Source of the DNA: Methylocystis sp. | GTDB taxonomy: Bacteria; Pseudomonadota; Alphaproteobacteria; Rhizobiales; Beijerinckiaceae | Assembly (NCBI GenBank): GCA_016178015.1 | Contig: JACOUB010000026.1 | Span: 1 to 64,000, forward strand | Length of the DNA: 64,000 bases | Reading direction: 5' to 3' | Shown here: positions 26,687 to 36,000 of the stretch, piece by piece | Position numbering within the stretch: the first letter of the stretch is position 1 | Layout: every line of letters starts with the position of its first letter | Made by a program: the position numbers and the translations under genes | Notes under the pieces: generated by a model | What the model saw: only the letters and a program-made list of their open reading frames with translations | Databases searched by the model: none | Told to the model about the DNA's origin: nothing

Positions 26687-27945
26687 ACGGCCCGAGCGCG
26701 TCGCCCATCTGGCGCCCGTACACGCAGCACGCGCTCGTTGGACCGCCCGTCGCCGTTGCGCGGGCGCGCGGCGCCTGGCTCGAGACGCCGGAGGGAACGC
26801 GCATTCTCGACGCCATCTCGTCCTGGTGGGTGATAACGCACGGCCATCGGCATCCCAAGATCGTCCAGGCGATCAAGGATCAAGCGGACCTTCTCGACCA
26901 GATCATCTTCGCCGGCTACACCCATGAGCCGGCGGAAGAACTGGCGCGCCGTCTCGTCGCGATCGCGCCGGCGGGGCTGGACTACGTGTTCTTCTCGGAC
27001 AGCGGCTCCATTTGCGTGGAAGTCGCCATCAAGATGGCGCTGGGTTTCTGGCGCAATCGCGGAGAGACGCGCACGCGCATTGTCGCGCTCGAACATGGCT
27101 ATCATGGCGATACGATCGGCGCGATGTCGGTCGGCGCGCGCTCCGTGTTCAATGCGGCTTACGAACCGTTGTTGTTCGAGGTGGCGCGCGTTCCGTTCCC
27201 GCGAGAAGGGCAAGAACAGGCGACCTTCGACGCGCTGGAGCGCGCCTGCGCGGGCGCCGCCGCCTTCGTGGTCGAGCCGCTGATTTTGGGCGCCGGCGGC
27301 ATGCTCGTTTATGGCGCGCCCGTTCTTGGCGAAATGAAGCGCCTTTGCGAGGCCTACGGCGTTTTGTTTATCGCCGACGAGGTGATGACCGGCTTCGGCC
27401 GCACCGGAACCCTGTTTGCTTGCGAGCAGGCGGGCGTCGTGCCCGATATCGCCTGTTACGCCAAGGGATTGACCGGCGGCTCGCTGCCGCTTGCCGTGAC
27501 GATGTGCAAAGCGGAGATTTTCGAGGCGCATTACTCCTTGGATCGCGCACGCGCCTTCTTTCACTCGAGCTCCTATATGGCGAATCCGATCGCTTGCGCG
27601 GCGGCGTTGGCCAATCTCGACATTTGGGAAAGCGGCGACGCGCGTCAGCGGGCAGCGCGGCTCGGCGCCATGCAGGGGGAGCGTCTGGCGCGTTTCGAGA
27701 ACGACGCAAGATTTGCAAATGTGCGCCAAATCGGCACGATCGCGGCGCTCGACTTGCGCGTTGCGCAAAGCGGCTATCTCGCGCCGATCGGCCCGGCGCT
27801 CCTGGACTTCTTCAATTCGCGCGGCCTGCTGCTGCGCCCGCTCGGCAACACGATCTATGTGTTGCCGCCCTACTGCATCGAGGGAAACGAACTCGACCTT
27901 GTGTACGCAGCGATCGATGAAGCGGCGGCGCGGTTCGGGGCTTGA
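26683..27945 (+). CDS. bioA: Adenosylmethionine-8-amino-7-oxononanoate aminotransferase
   Basis: A 420-residue class III aminotransferase that makes 7,8-diaminopelargonate using SAM as amino donor. Family signatures: IWRPYTQH at the start, [49 protein letters not shown] and the PLP lysine in [12 protein letters not shown] 26683 overlaps the bioD stop and has gaggag upstream. bioB is not in the window, so biotin synthesis must be completed elsewhere. A family C repeat starts right after the stop codon. Confidence 0.95.
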   Translation: MNGPSASPIWRPYTQHALVGPPVAVARARGAWLETPEGTRILDAISSWWVITHGHRHPKIVQAIKDQADLLDQIIFAGYTHEPAEELARRLVAIAPAGLDYVFFSDSGSICVEVAIKMALGFWRNRGETRTRIVALEHGYHGDTIGAMSVGARSVFNAAYEPLLFEVARVPFPREGQEQATFDALERACAGAAAFVVEPLILGAGGMLVYGAPVLGEMKRLCEAYGVLFIADEVMTGFGRTGTLFACEQAGVVPDIACYAKGLTGGSLPLAVTMCKAEIFEAHYSLDRARAFFHSSSYMANPIACAAALANLDIWESGDARQRAARLGAMQGERLARFENDARFANVRQIGTIAALDLRVAQSGYLAPIGPALLDFFNSRGLLLRPLGNTIYVLPPYCIEGNELDLVYAAIDEAAARFGA

Positions 27946-27946
27946 C

Positions 27947-28085
27947 CGTCATGCCCGCGCTTGTCGCGGGTATCCACGCCGTGACGCGGCGGAATGATGA
28001 AAGAAGTCGCGCAACGTCGTGGCTCTACTTGCATCGCTTTCGCAATGTCCCGGCGTGGATGGCCGGCACAAGGCCGGCCATGACG
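27947..28085. repeat. Family C palindromic repeat after bioA
   Basis: Begins gtcatgcccgcgcttgtcg and ends caaggccggccatgac. It immediately follows the bioA stop and could act as a transcript-end structure. Confidence 0.9.
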
Positions 28086-28135
28086 GGGGTGGTGGCGTTG
28101 GCTGGTCCAGGGAATGACCTCTTTCAACGATTCGG

Positions 28136-28453
28136 CTACTCGAAAAATTCCTCGTCGAGCCGCTTGATGAACAAGGTCTCTTCGACTCGGCAACCAACCT
28201 CGTAACGAATCATCAGACTGGCGAGGAGCGCGCCGTCTATGAGGACGATTCTCTTGCTGAGATATTCGGAGGTTTCACGCGCCGCTTGCGTAAACGAAGA
28301 CGTCGTGACGAACAATCCCTTGGTCGCCTTGAAACGATCCAGCGACCCGAAGAAATCACGGACGGCGCCAGCGCCGACAGGATTGTTCAAAGCATATCGT
28401 TTGGCCTGGACGTAGACCCGATCGAGGCCCAGCGCCAATTCCAGTCCCCTATC
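28136..28453 (-). pseudogene. Remnant of an Mrr-type restriction endonuclease
   Basis: About 106 codons encode only the C-terminal catalytic half of an Mrr-family nuclease: GLDRVYVQAKRYA (the QxK catalytic motif), DRFKATKGLFVTTSSFTQAARE and YLSKRIVLIDGALLA. The frame is closed by TGA at 28454-28456, and there is no proper start or DNA-binding N-domain. It is therefore a decayed defence gene. It lies next to the vapBC-type pair, suggesting a small former defence region. Confidence 0.75.
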
Positions 28454-28477
28454 TCATGATGCCTTCAGGCTTTTCAT

Positions 28478-28876
28478 TTATGGCGCGATGATCTCGACCT
28501 GCGGAAAATACGTCCGATACCGAGTCGCGTCGCGCGTCAAAATAGGAACGCCAAGCGCGTTCGCCTGCGCGCCGATGAAGAAGTCGGCAAGCACATTGGT
28601 CTTCGGTCCGCCACGGCGTCGATATTCGCGAAATACTCGGCCCGCGAGATAAAGCGCCGTATCCGACATCGCAAGACGTTCAACAGACAGGTCGCTCAGC
28701 GCTTGGGCGACATCTTCGGCGCTCGCGAAGCCGCCCGCGCATTCCGCAAAGACCACATCTACGATGACCAGCGGACCGAAAGTCATCTGTTCCGCAAACC
28801 GGGATGCGGACCATGAATACCAGACGGGATCGCGCGATAAGATGTCGATCAGGACATTCGTGTCGGCGAGCGTCAT
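28478..28876 (-). CDS. vapC: VapC-type PIN-domain toxin
   Basis: A 132-residue PIN-domain ribonuclease. The acidic metal-binding residues are D5 (LADTNVLIDIL), E45 (FAECAGG), D98 (NVLADFFIGAQA) and D116 (ILTRDATRY). VapC toxins cleave tRNA or rRNA. The start codon overlaps the antitoxin stop in an ATGA, giving the usual antitoxin-first order. Confidence 0.88.
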   Translation of the reverse strand: MTLADTNVLIDILSRDPVWYSWSASRFAEQMTFGPLVIVDVVFAECAGGFASAEDVAQALSDLSVERLAMSDTALYLAGRVFREYRRRGGPKTNVLADFFIGAQANALGVPILTRDATRYRTYFPQVEIIAP

Positions 28877-29145
28877 TCGTCATCTCTCATCAAATGCATC
28901 AACTCATCGGTCGTCATCGTCGGCTTTATGCCGCGCCGATGAAGTTCGGCCACCGCGCGATCGATCTGCTGCAAGGCCTCACGGACTTTTGCCGGCGGAG
29001 CCTCCCGCTCCACGATCACCCCGCCCTCCGGCAGAGCGCGCACGTTCACGAGATCGCCCGGACGAATGCCGGCGGCCTCGCGCACGGACTTCGGCAATGT
29101 GACCTGCCCCTTGACCGTGACCTTGGTGCTCATGACGACCGCCAT
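28873..29145 (-). CDS. vapB: AbrB/SpoVT-type antitoxin (VapB)
   Basis: A 90-residue protein with an N-terminal swapped-hairpin DNA-binding domain (STKVTVKGQVTLPKSVREAAGIRPGDLVNVRALPEGGVIVER) and a helical C-terminus (REALQQIDRAVAELHRRGIKP) that should bind the PIN toxin. Starts at 29145, or at the ATG 29133 (MSTKV). The frame upstream of 29145 belongs to no gene. A palindromic operator candidate directly abuts the start. Confidence 0.86.
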   Translation of the reverse strand: MAVVMSTKVTVKGQVTLPKSVREAAGIRPGDLVNVRALPEGGVIVEREAPPAKVREALQQIDRAVAELHRRGIKPTMTTDELMHLMRDDE

Positions 29146-29146
29146 T

Positions 29147-29174
29147 GTAATACCGCCTTGCAAAGAAGTATTAC
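29147..29174. promoter_or_regulatory. Candidate vapBC operator, inverted repeat gtaatac-N14-gtattac
   Basis: Perfect 7-base arms at 29147-29153 and 29168-29174, 21 bases centre to centre (two helical turns), immediately upstream of vapB. This geometry suits a dimeric AbrB-type antitoxin; autoregulation is inferred. Confidence 0.55.
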
Positions 29175-29189
29175 CGCCCACGGCGCTCG

Positions 29190-30920
29190 TCAATGCGCGG
29201 TGGTCTCCCTGCCCTTTCCGCGCGCCAAGACTTCCTCCTTCAACACGCGGCGCAGCACCTTGCCGACATTGCTCTTCGGCAGGCTGTCGCGAAACTCGAA
29301 GCGCTTCGGCGCCTTGTAGTGCGTGAGGCTCTCGCGGCAGAATTCGTGTAGCTCCTCGGCGGTGACGCTGGTGTCGCGCGGCACGACGAAGGCGACCGGC
29401 GCCTCGCCGGAATGTTGGTCGGGAAGGCCGACCACGGCCGCCTCCTTCACTTTGGGATGCTGGACCAGGACGTTCTCCACCTCGTTGGGATAGACGTTGA
29501 AGCCGGACACGATGATGGTTTCCTTCAGTCGATCGACGATCTTCACCTGGCCGTTTTCCAGCATGACCGCCACGTCGCCGGTGCGCAGGAAACCATCTTC
29601 CGTCATGGCCGCCGCCGTCTCGTCCGGCCGCTTCCAATAGCCGGCCATGACTTGCGGTCCCTTGACGCACAATTCGCCGCGCTCGCCTAAGGCCACGATT
29701 TCGCCTTCCACCGAGCGAATAGAAATTTCGGTCGAGGGGAAGGGCAAGCCGATCGTGCCGGAAAATTCTGGAAGATCGGCGCGATTGCAAACGACGATCG
29801 GCGAGGTCTCGGATAGGCCGTAGCCTTCGACGATCGGCCTGCCGGTGATCTGTTTCCATTTGCGCGCCACCGCCTCTTGCGTGGCCATGCCGCCGGCGAT
29901 GCAGAAGACAAGACTGGAGAAATCCACTTTCTCGAAACCGGGCGCTTCAGCGAGCGCCGCGTAGAGCGTATTGACGCCCGCGATCATCGTGAAGCGGGTG
30001 TTTTTCAGCGTCGTCACGAGGCCTTTGATGTCGCGCGGATTGGCGATGAGCAGACACCCGCCGCCGACGCCGACGAGCAGCAGACAGCAGGCGGTCAATC
30101 CGAAGATGTGATAGAGCGGCAGCGCCGTCACCATCGTTTGGGGCTCGGCGCTATGGAAAAAAGGCGCCAGCCAGGCGATCGATTGCGCCACATTGGCGGC
30201 GACGTTGCGATGCAGCAGGACGGCGCCCTTGGCGACGCCGGTGGTGCCGCCGGTATATTGCAGAAAGGCGATGTCGTCGCGCGTGATATTGACCGGTTCG
30301 GGCGGCGCTTGGCCGCCGCGCCGCAACGCCTCCCCGAACGCGACGCTTCCGGGCAAGCGGTACGGCCGGACGGCTCTCTTCACCCATCGGGACACGAAAT
30401 TGACGATCGCCCCCTTCCATCCGAGCAGATCGCCGGGCTTAACGATCACCGCCGTCTCGAGCGTCATATGCGGCCAGGCGGCTTGGGCGGTGTGCGCAAA
30501 ATTCTCCAAGACGAACAGGAAGCGCGCCTCCGCGTCGTTGATCTGATGCTCGAGTTCGCTCGGCGTGTAGAGGGGGTTTACGTTGACCACGACGCCGCCG
30601 GCGAGTTGCGCGCCGAACAGAATCGCCGGATAGGCCATGACATTGGGCGCCACGATGGCGACGCGTTCGCCTTTTTTCAGGCCGCGTGATTGCAGCCAGG
30701 AGGCGACGGCGTCGGCGGCGCGGCCGAGCTCGGCGTAGGTGAGGCTCTTGCCGAAACTGATCATGGCCGTGCGCGGCCCGTAATTGGCGACGCTCGAACG
30801 GAACAGGTCGGTGAGCGTCGAATAGCTCGCTGCGTCGATCTCGGCGGGGACGCCGGGCGGATAAGAGGCAAGCCATGGCCGGGTCGCGTAAGGGTCGTTC
30901 GGTTGGTTCGCGACTGTCAT
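29190..30920 (-). CDS. fadD: Long-chain fatty acid-CoA ligase
   Basis: A 576-residue adenylate-forming enzyme that activates long-chain fatty acids to acyl-CoA for beta-oxidation. AMP-binding motif YTGGTTGVAKGA, GYGLSETSP, the acyl-CoA synthetase signature (GFLRTGDVAVM) and the terminal lysine motif SNVGKVLRR are all present. The N-terminus RPWLASYPPGVPAEID is typical of proteobacterial FadD. Start ATG 30920 has AAGGGG 6 nt upstream. The gene ends 44 nt before the vapBC promoter region on the same strand. Confidence 0.95.
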   Translation of the reverse strand: MTVANQPNDPYATRPWLASYPPGVPAEIDAASYSTLTDLFRSSVANYGPRTAMISFGKSLTYAELGRAADAVASWLQSRGLKKGERVAIVAPNVMAYPAILFGAQLAGGVVVNVNPLYTPSELEHQINDAEARFLFVLENFAHTAQAAWPHMTLETAVIVKPGDLLGWKGAIVNFVSRWVKRAVRPYRLPGSVAFGEALRRGGQAPPEPVNITRDDIAFLQYTGGTTGVAKGAVLLHRNVAANVAQSIAWLAPFFHSAEPQTMVTALPLYHIFGLTACCLLLVGVGGGCLLIANPRDIKGLVTTLKNTRFTMIAGVNTLYAALAEAPGFEKVDFSSLVFCIAGGMATQEAVARKWKQITGRPIVEGYGLSETSPIVVCNRADLPEFSGTIGLPFPSTEISIRSVEGEIVALGERGELCVKGPQVMAGYWKRPDETAAAMTEDGFLRTGDVAVMLENGQVKIVDRLKETIIVSGFNVYPNEVENVLVQHPKVKEAAVVGLPDQHSGEAPVAFVVPRDTSVTAEELHEFCRESLTHYKAPKRFEFRDSLPKSNVGKVLRRVLKEEVLARGKGRETTAH

Positions 30921-31039
30921 CTCGAGCCCCTTAAAATTGCATCAGCCATCGCAACCCGCCTTCAGCGGAGCGGCCCGCCATGCTTAGCGCGAAATTCCTA
31001 ACAGAGAAACATAGTGCGGCTCACGGCAAGCGACTTACG

Positions 31040-32050
31040 TCACGTTCCGGTAGGCGCAAGGCTCGCGCCGGCGAGCAGGACAAGGCCGATGCAAAGGACG
31101 AGAACTGCGGCGAGGAATTCGGCCCCGCGCGCGATCAGCTCGGCGCCGCGTGAGTTCGATGCGGCAAGCTTGACGGCCGCGTTCTTGCCGAACACCGCTA
31201 GGCTCGCCAGCGCGCCGGTGGTGATCGCCGTGCCTGCCGCCATTAAGAGCGTGGAGAAGGCGCCGGCGAGGAAGGCGCCCTGCGAGAGGGTGAAGACCAA
31301 AATCAGAATGGCCCCCGAACATGGCCGCGCGCCCGCCGCGACGACCGTCGCCAAGGCGTCCGGCCAGGAGAAGCCGACCGCAAACATTGCCGGATCGGGT
31401 GCGTGACAATGTGCGCAGCTTGGGCCATGGACGCGCAACGCATCCTCTACGGCCTCGCAATAGACGCCGCCTGTCTCGCGCGGCGCGGCCTTTCGACGCC
31501 ATTCTCGAAGCAGAACTCTTCCCTTCGTCCAGACGAGGCGCGCGCCAAGCGCCGCGATCGCGCCGTAACTCACCATCTCGATGAGCGACGCTGCGCCGCT
31601 CATCTGTCGGGCCGTGGCGTTGAAGAGGATCGCCGCGACGCCGACCATGGCGATGGCGACGCTCCCCTGCAACAGCGCGGCCAGCCCAGCCAGAGCCAAC
31701 CCTCGGCGCAGCGCCGTTTCATTGGCGATCATATAGGAAGCCAGAACCGCCTTGCCATGGCCGGGGCCGGCGGCATGGAAGACGCCATAGGCGAAGCTTG
31801 CGGCGGCGAGCGCCCACAGCGCCGATGCGTCGGTTTTGAGCGCCCGCGCCGCGCCCTGCAGTTCGAGATGGAATTTATTCTGCCAGGCGACGATCAGTCC
31901 CGCGATCCCGGTCGCGGCGCCAGGGCCTTCATTGCCGCCCACGGCGAACGGATGGCGCGCAGCTTGCGCCAGGGCCATATCTTGCGCGCAGAGGATGACG
32001 GCGACCGCGATCAACGCCGCCAGCAGCCAGTCCGCCCGAAACCTGGTCAC
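31040..32050 (-). CDS. NicO-family permease (nickel/cobalt or zinc related), paired with DUF1007
   Basis: A 336-residue membrane protein, COG2215 type, with six or more helices. The metal motifs are HAAGPGHGKAVLASY and GARPCSGAILILVF. The N-terminus (LLAALIAVAVILCAQDMALAQAA) includes a signal-like helix, and a cysteine/histidine-rich loop (SCAHCHAPDP) lies mid-protein. GTG 32050 overlaps the DUF1007 stop in a GTGA; the open frame to 32188 is a shadow of that gene. Such DUF1007-NicO pairs are thought to handle Ni, Co or Zn, and in several bacteria belong to zinc (Zur) regulons. Exact metal unknown. Confidence 0.82.
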   Translation of the reverse strand: MTRFRADWLLAALIAVAVILCAQDMALAQAARHPFAVGGNEGPGAATGIAGLIVAWQNKFHLELQGAARALKTDASALWALAAASFAYGVFHAAGPGHGKAVLASYMIANETALRRGLALAGLAALLQGSVAIAMVGVAAILFNATARQMSGAASLIEMVSYGAIAALGARLVWTKGRVLLREWRRKAAPRETGGVYCEAVEDALRVHGPSCAHCHAPDPAMFAVGFSWPDALATVVAAGARPCSGAILILVFTLSQGAFLAGAFSTLLMAAGTAITTGALASLAVFGKNAAVKLAASNSRGAELIARGAEFLAAVLVLCIGLVLLAGASLAPTGT

Positions 32051-32694
32051 GGACAGGCCACGATGACGCGCGCCGCGAGCTTGACGCCGAAATCGGCGCC
32101 GGGCGACATATTCTGAAAGAAAGCCTCGCTCAATTTTTGCGTATCGGCGGCGAGCAGCGGCTTCGACTCGTTGACGCTTGCGGAACAACCGGATGGCGCG
32201 TCAGCGAGCGTTAGCGGGTTCTGTTTCTCGAAGTCGAACGCGACGAAATACGTTGGATCGTAGACCTGGAACGAGAACGGTTTTCGCGCCGCGACCGGCG
32301 TTTGCAACAAAAGCGTGAAACGCAGCGTCACGATTTTTGCCTCGTCCGCCTCGAGCGAGAAATCCACCGGCGCCAAGAAAGCAAGCTTCGCATTGTCTTG
32401 CTTGGCGAACGTGAAATAATCGAATTCCGCGAGCGACTCGATATTGGTCTTGGCGAGCGGCGCCAGCTCTTCGCGCGTCGGCGGCTTTCCGTCTTGGCCG
32501 AGGCCTTGCGTGGCGAAGGCCGAATACATTTCATCGAAAACCCATGCGTGGCGAATGCCTTTGATCTTGCCGTCGCTCGCAAAAATGACCTCGCTGCGCA
32601 CCGCCACCCACACATGCGGATGCGCCACAGCCGTCCGGGCGCTGAGGACGAAGATCGCGAAGCCGATGAAAAGCGAAGCGAATCGTGCATTCAT
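32047..32694 (-). CDS. DUF1007 family periplasmic protein
   Basis: A 215-residue protein with a Sec signal peptide (MNARFASLFIGFAIFVLSARTAVA) and the family-typical HPHVWV just after the cleavage site, a likely metal ligand at the mature N-terminus. Further family segments: IRHAWVFDEMYSAF, FKVYDPTY-like FSFQVYDPTYFVAF. It precedes the NicO permease with a 4-base overlap, so the pair is one operon; it probably delivers metal to the permease in the periplasm. Confidence 0.85.
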   Translation of the reverse strand: MNARFASLFIGFAIFVLSARTAVAHPHVWVAVRSEVIFASDGKIKGIRHAWVFDEMYSAFATQGLGQDGKPPTREELAPLAKTNIESLAEFDYFTFAKQDNAKLAFLAPVDFSLEADEAKIVTLRFTLLLQTPVAARKPFSFQVYDPTYFVAFDFEKQNPLTLADAPSGCSASVNESKPLLAADTQKLSEAFFQNMSPGADFGVKLAARVIVACP

Positions 32695-33052
32695 GGGTCT
32701 TTGACCGGTAGGTTTGAAAGGCGGCGAAAACAGGGCGCGGCGAGCGTCGTGGTCTCCTGCGGCGTCATGTTACCATATCCTTTCTTGATAGCGTCGCTCG
32801 TGGCGACGTATAGTCGCCGTGGGGCGAAGGGGGCGGATGGATCATTTTCCCATCCGCGCGCTTCGGGACGGCGGCTGCGCCGCCTCCAGTCAAGGGCGAG
32901 GGATGCGGTCTGCGAGAGACTTGACGGCAAGCTTTAAAGAGCGGCCTGAAGCGGTCTTTTAAACACGTCGTGGACTGTTCCTTATTCGAACGCGGGTATC
33001 GAGTTCACATTCGGCGCGCTGCAGCGTTCGTCGCGCGCGGGAGAAAAAATGA
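32695..33052. other. Divergent intergenic region between DUF1007 and IOR genes
   Basis: About 360 bases with divergent promoters expected. It contains an imperfect palindrome (32764-32779) and a GC-rich block (~32850-32905, ggcggctgcgccgcc) resembling a decayed palindromic repeat. No ORF or RNA gene is convincing. Confidence 0.5.
32764..32779. promoter_or_regulatory. Imperfect palindrome, possible Zur-type operator
   Basis: The 16-base sequence gtcatgttaccatatc has a core ATG-x-TA-x-CAT symmetry, 70 bases upstream of the DUF1007 start. The link to Zur rests only on the known association of such genes with zinc regulons. Confidence 0.25.
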
Positions 33053-36000
33053 ATGGCGGGAGTTTCTGCCGACGCCGAGCCTATTTTTTCCACTCTCGGC
33101 GAGATTTCCCTCGCCGACAAGTTCGATCTTTCCAAGTCGCGCGTTCACATGTCCGGCACGCAGGCGATCGTGCGCCTTCTCCTCATGCAAAAGGAGATCG
33201 ATCGCCGCGCCGGCCTCAATACCGCCGGGTTCATTTCCGGCTATCGCGGCTCGCCGCTCAGCGGCGTCGACGCGCAAATGCACCGCGCCCGGCCCTGGCT
33301 TGAGAGTAACGATATTCTGTTCATGCCGGGTCTCAACGAGGACCTGGCCGCCACCGCCATTTGGGGCGCACAGCAGGCCGAGATGCGCGGCGAAGGCAAA
33401 TTCGACGGCGTGTTCTCGATCTGGTACGGCAAGGGGCCGGGCGTCGATCGCAGCGGCGACGTCCTGCGGCACGTCAATCTCGCCGGCTCGTCGCGTCACG
33501 GCGGCGCGCTGGCGCTCATGGGCGACGATCATACGGCCGAATCTTCGACGACGGCGCATCAATCCGATTTTCATTTCGTCGACGTCATGATGCCGATCCT
33601 CTCGCCGGCCGGCGTGCAGGAAATACTCGACTTCGGCCTTTATGGCTTCGCTCTGTCGCGTTACGCCGGCGTTTGGGTCGGCCTCAAGTGTCTCAAAGAC
33701 ACCATCGAGTCGACCGCTTCCGTGGACGGATCGCTCGGCCGCATGCATCCCGTGGCGCCGCACGATTTTTTCATGCCGCCGGACGGGCTCAATATCCGGG
33801 CCAAAGACAGCGTGCTCGCTCAAGAGGCGCGTTTGCAGGAAAGCAAACGCGACGCCATGCTGGCTTTTGTCCGGGCCAACGGGCTCAACCGGATCGTCAC
33901 CTCGGGCGGACCTAACGCGAAGATCGGCGTCATCACGGTCGGCAAGTCCTATCTCGACGTGCGCCAGGCGATGGACGCTCTCGGCATCGACGAGGCCGCG
34001 GCCGATGGGCTTGGTCTGCGTCTCTACAAGATCGCCTGTCCGTGGCCGCTCGAGCCTTCAGGATTGCATGATTTCGCGCGTGGTCTCGATCTCATCATCG
34101 TCGTTGAGGAGAAGCGCTCGCTCATCGAGGTGCAGTTGCGCGAGGAGCTCTACGGAACGGCGCATCAGCCGCTGTGCGTCGGCAAGAAGGACGAGAACGG
34201 CAATTGGTTGTTTCCGGTCAAGGGCGCGCTCGACGCTAATGACGTCGCGATTGCCCTCGGCCGCCGTCTGTTGAAATATCACAATTGTGAAGACATCGAG
34301 GGCCGGGTGCGGCGCTTGGAGCGCTTGCAGCAAAAGCGCGCGGCGACGACCGACGTGACCGTGCGCGTTCCGCATTTCTGTTCGGGCTGCCCGCACAGCA
34401 CCTCGACCCACGTGCCGGACGGCGCCAGAGCCTATACGGGCATCGGTTGCCACTACATGGCGCAATGGATGGACCGCTCGACCGAAGGCTACACCCATAT
34501 GGGCGGCGAAGGCGCCAATTGGATCGGCGAACAGCCGTTTTCGACGCGTCGCCACATGTTTCAGAACCTCGGCGATGGCACTTACAATCATTCCGGCGTG
34601 CTGGCCATTCGCTTCGCGGTCGCCGCCAAGACCAACATCACCTTCAAGATTCTCTATAACGGCATTGTCGCCATGACCGGCGGCCAGCGCCATGAAGGCG
34701 ATCTCACCGTCGAAGCGATCGCGCGTCAGGTGTCCGCCGAGGGCGTGAAAAGAATCGCGCTCGTCACCGACGAGCCGCATAAGTATCCCGTTGGCATGCA
34801 TTGGCCGCCTGGCCTGACGATTTTCAATCGCAACCGGATCGACGCCGTGCAACGCGATCTGGCGGCGACGGAGGGCGTCACCGTTCTCATCTATGATCAG
34901 ACATGCGCGGCGGAAAAGCGCCGGTTGCGCAAGCGCGGTCAATATCCCGATCCCGACGCGCGCATCGTCATAAACGAACTCGTTTGCGAAGGCTGCGGCG
35001 ATTGCGGACAGGCTTCGAACTGCGTTTCGGTGCAACCGCTCGAAACCGAATTTGGCCGCAAGCGGCAGATCGACCAATCGAGCTGCAACAAGGATTTTTC
35101 CTGTCTCGAGGGCTTTTGCCCGAGTTTCGTCACGGTGCATGGCGCGCGCATGAAGAAGGCGACGCTGCCGAGCGAGGCTGTCGGCGCGCATCCTGCGCTT
35201 CCCGAACCTGTCGTTCCGGCGATCGGCGCGACGCCTTACGCCGTTCTCGTCGCCGGCATGGGCGGCACCGGCGTGGTGACGGTCAGCGCCATTCTCGGCA
35301 TGGCGGCGCACCTCGAAGGCAAGGGAGTCGGCGTCATCGACATGGCCGGCCTCGCGCAGAAGGGCGGCGCCGTCTACTGTCACGTCAAGATCGGCCATAC
35401 GCCGGACGACATCCATGCTATCCGCATCGCGGCGGGCGAGGCTGATCTCGTGCTCGGTTGCGATCTCGTGGTCGCCGGCGCCAAGCAGGTGCTGTCGGCG
35501 ATTGACGGCGGGCGCACCTTCGTGATCGTCAACAGCGCCGAGGTGTTCCCCGGCGACATCGAGCGTGATCCCGACTTTTGCTTGCCGGCCGATCGGATCA
35601 AGCGGGCCATTCGCCAAGCAGGCGGCGTCGGCGCCGTCTTCCTCGACGTCAGCGCCTTGGCCTTCGCGTTGCTCGGCGATACGATCGCCGCCAACATATT
35701 CATGCTGGGCTATGCTTGGCAGAAAGGCTGGTTGCCGTTATCCGACGCGACAATTTTGCGGGCCATCGAATTGAATGGCGAAGCGGTGGCCATGAATCAT
35801 TCGGCTTTCATGTGGGGACGGCGCGCTGCGCACGATCTCGCCAGCGTCGAAACGGCAGTCGCGTCCGTGCGCAAGCGCAATGAAACGCGCGACCCGTCCC
35901 GCAGCCTGGATGAAATCATCGCAAGGCGCGTCGCGTTTCTCACTGATTACCAGAATGAGGCCTATGCCGCGCACTATCGCGCTGTGGTCGACAGGGTCGC

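Noticed and set aside
34058-35617. Minus-strand 519-codon open frame
   Set aside because: Antisense shadow of the indolepyruvate oxidoreductase gene, without recognisable domains.
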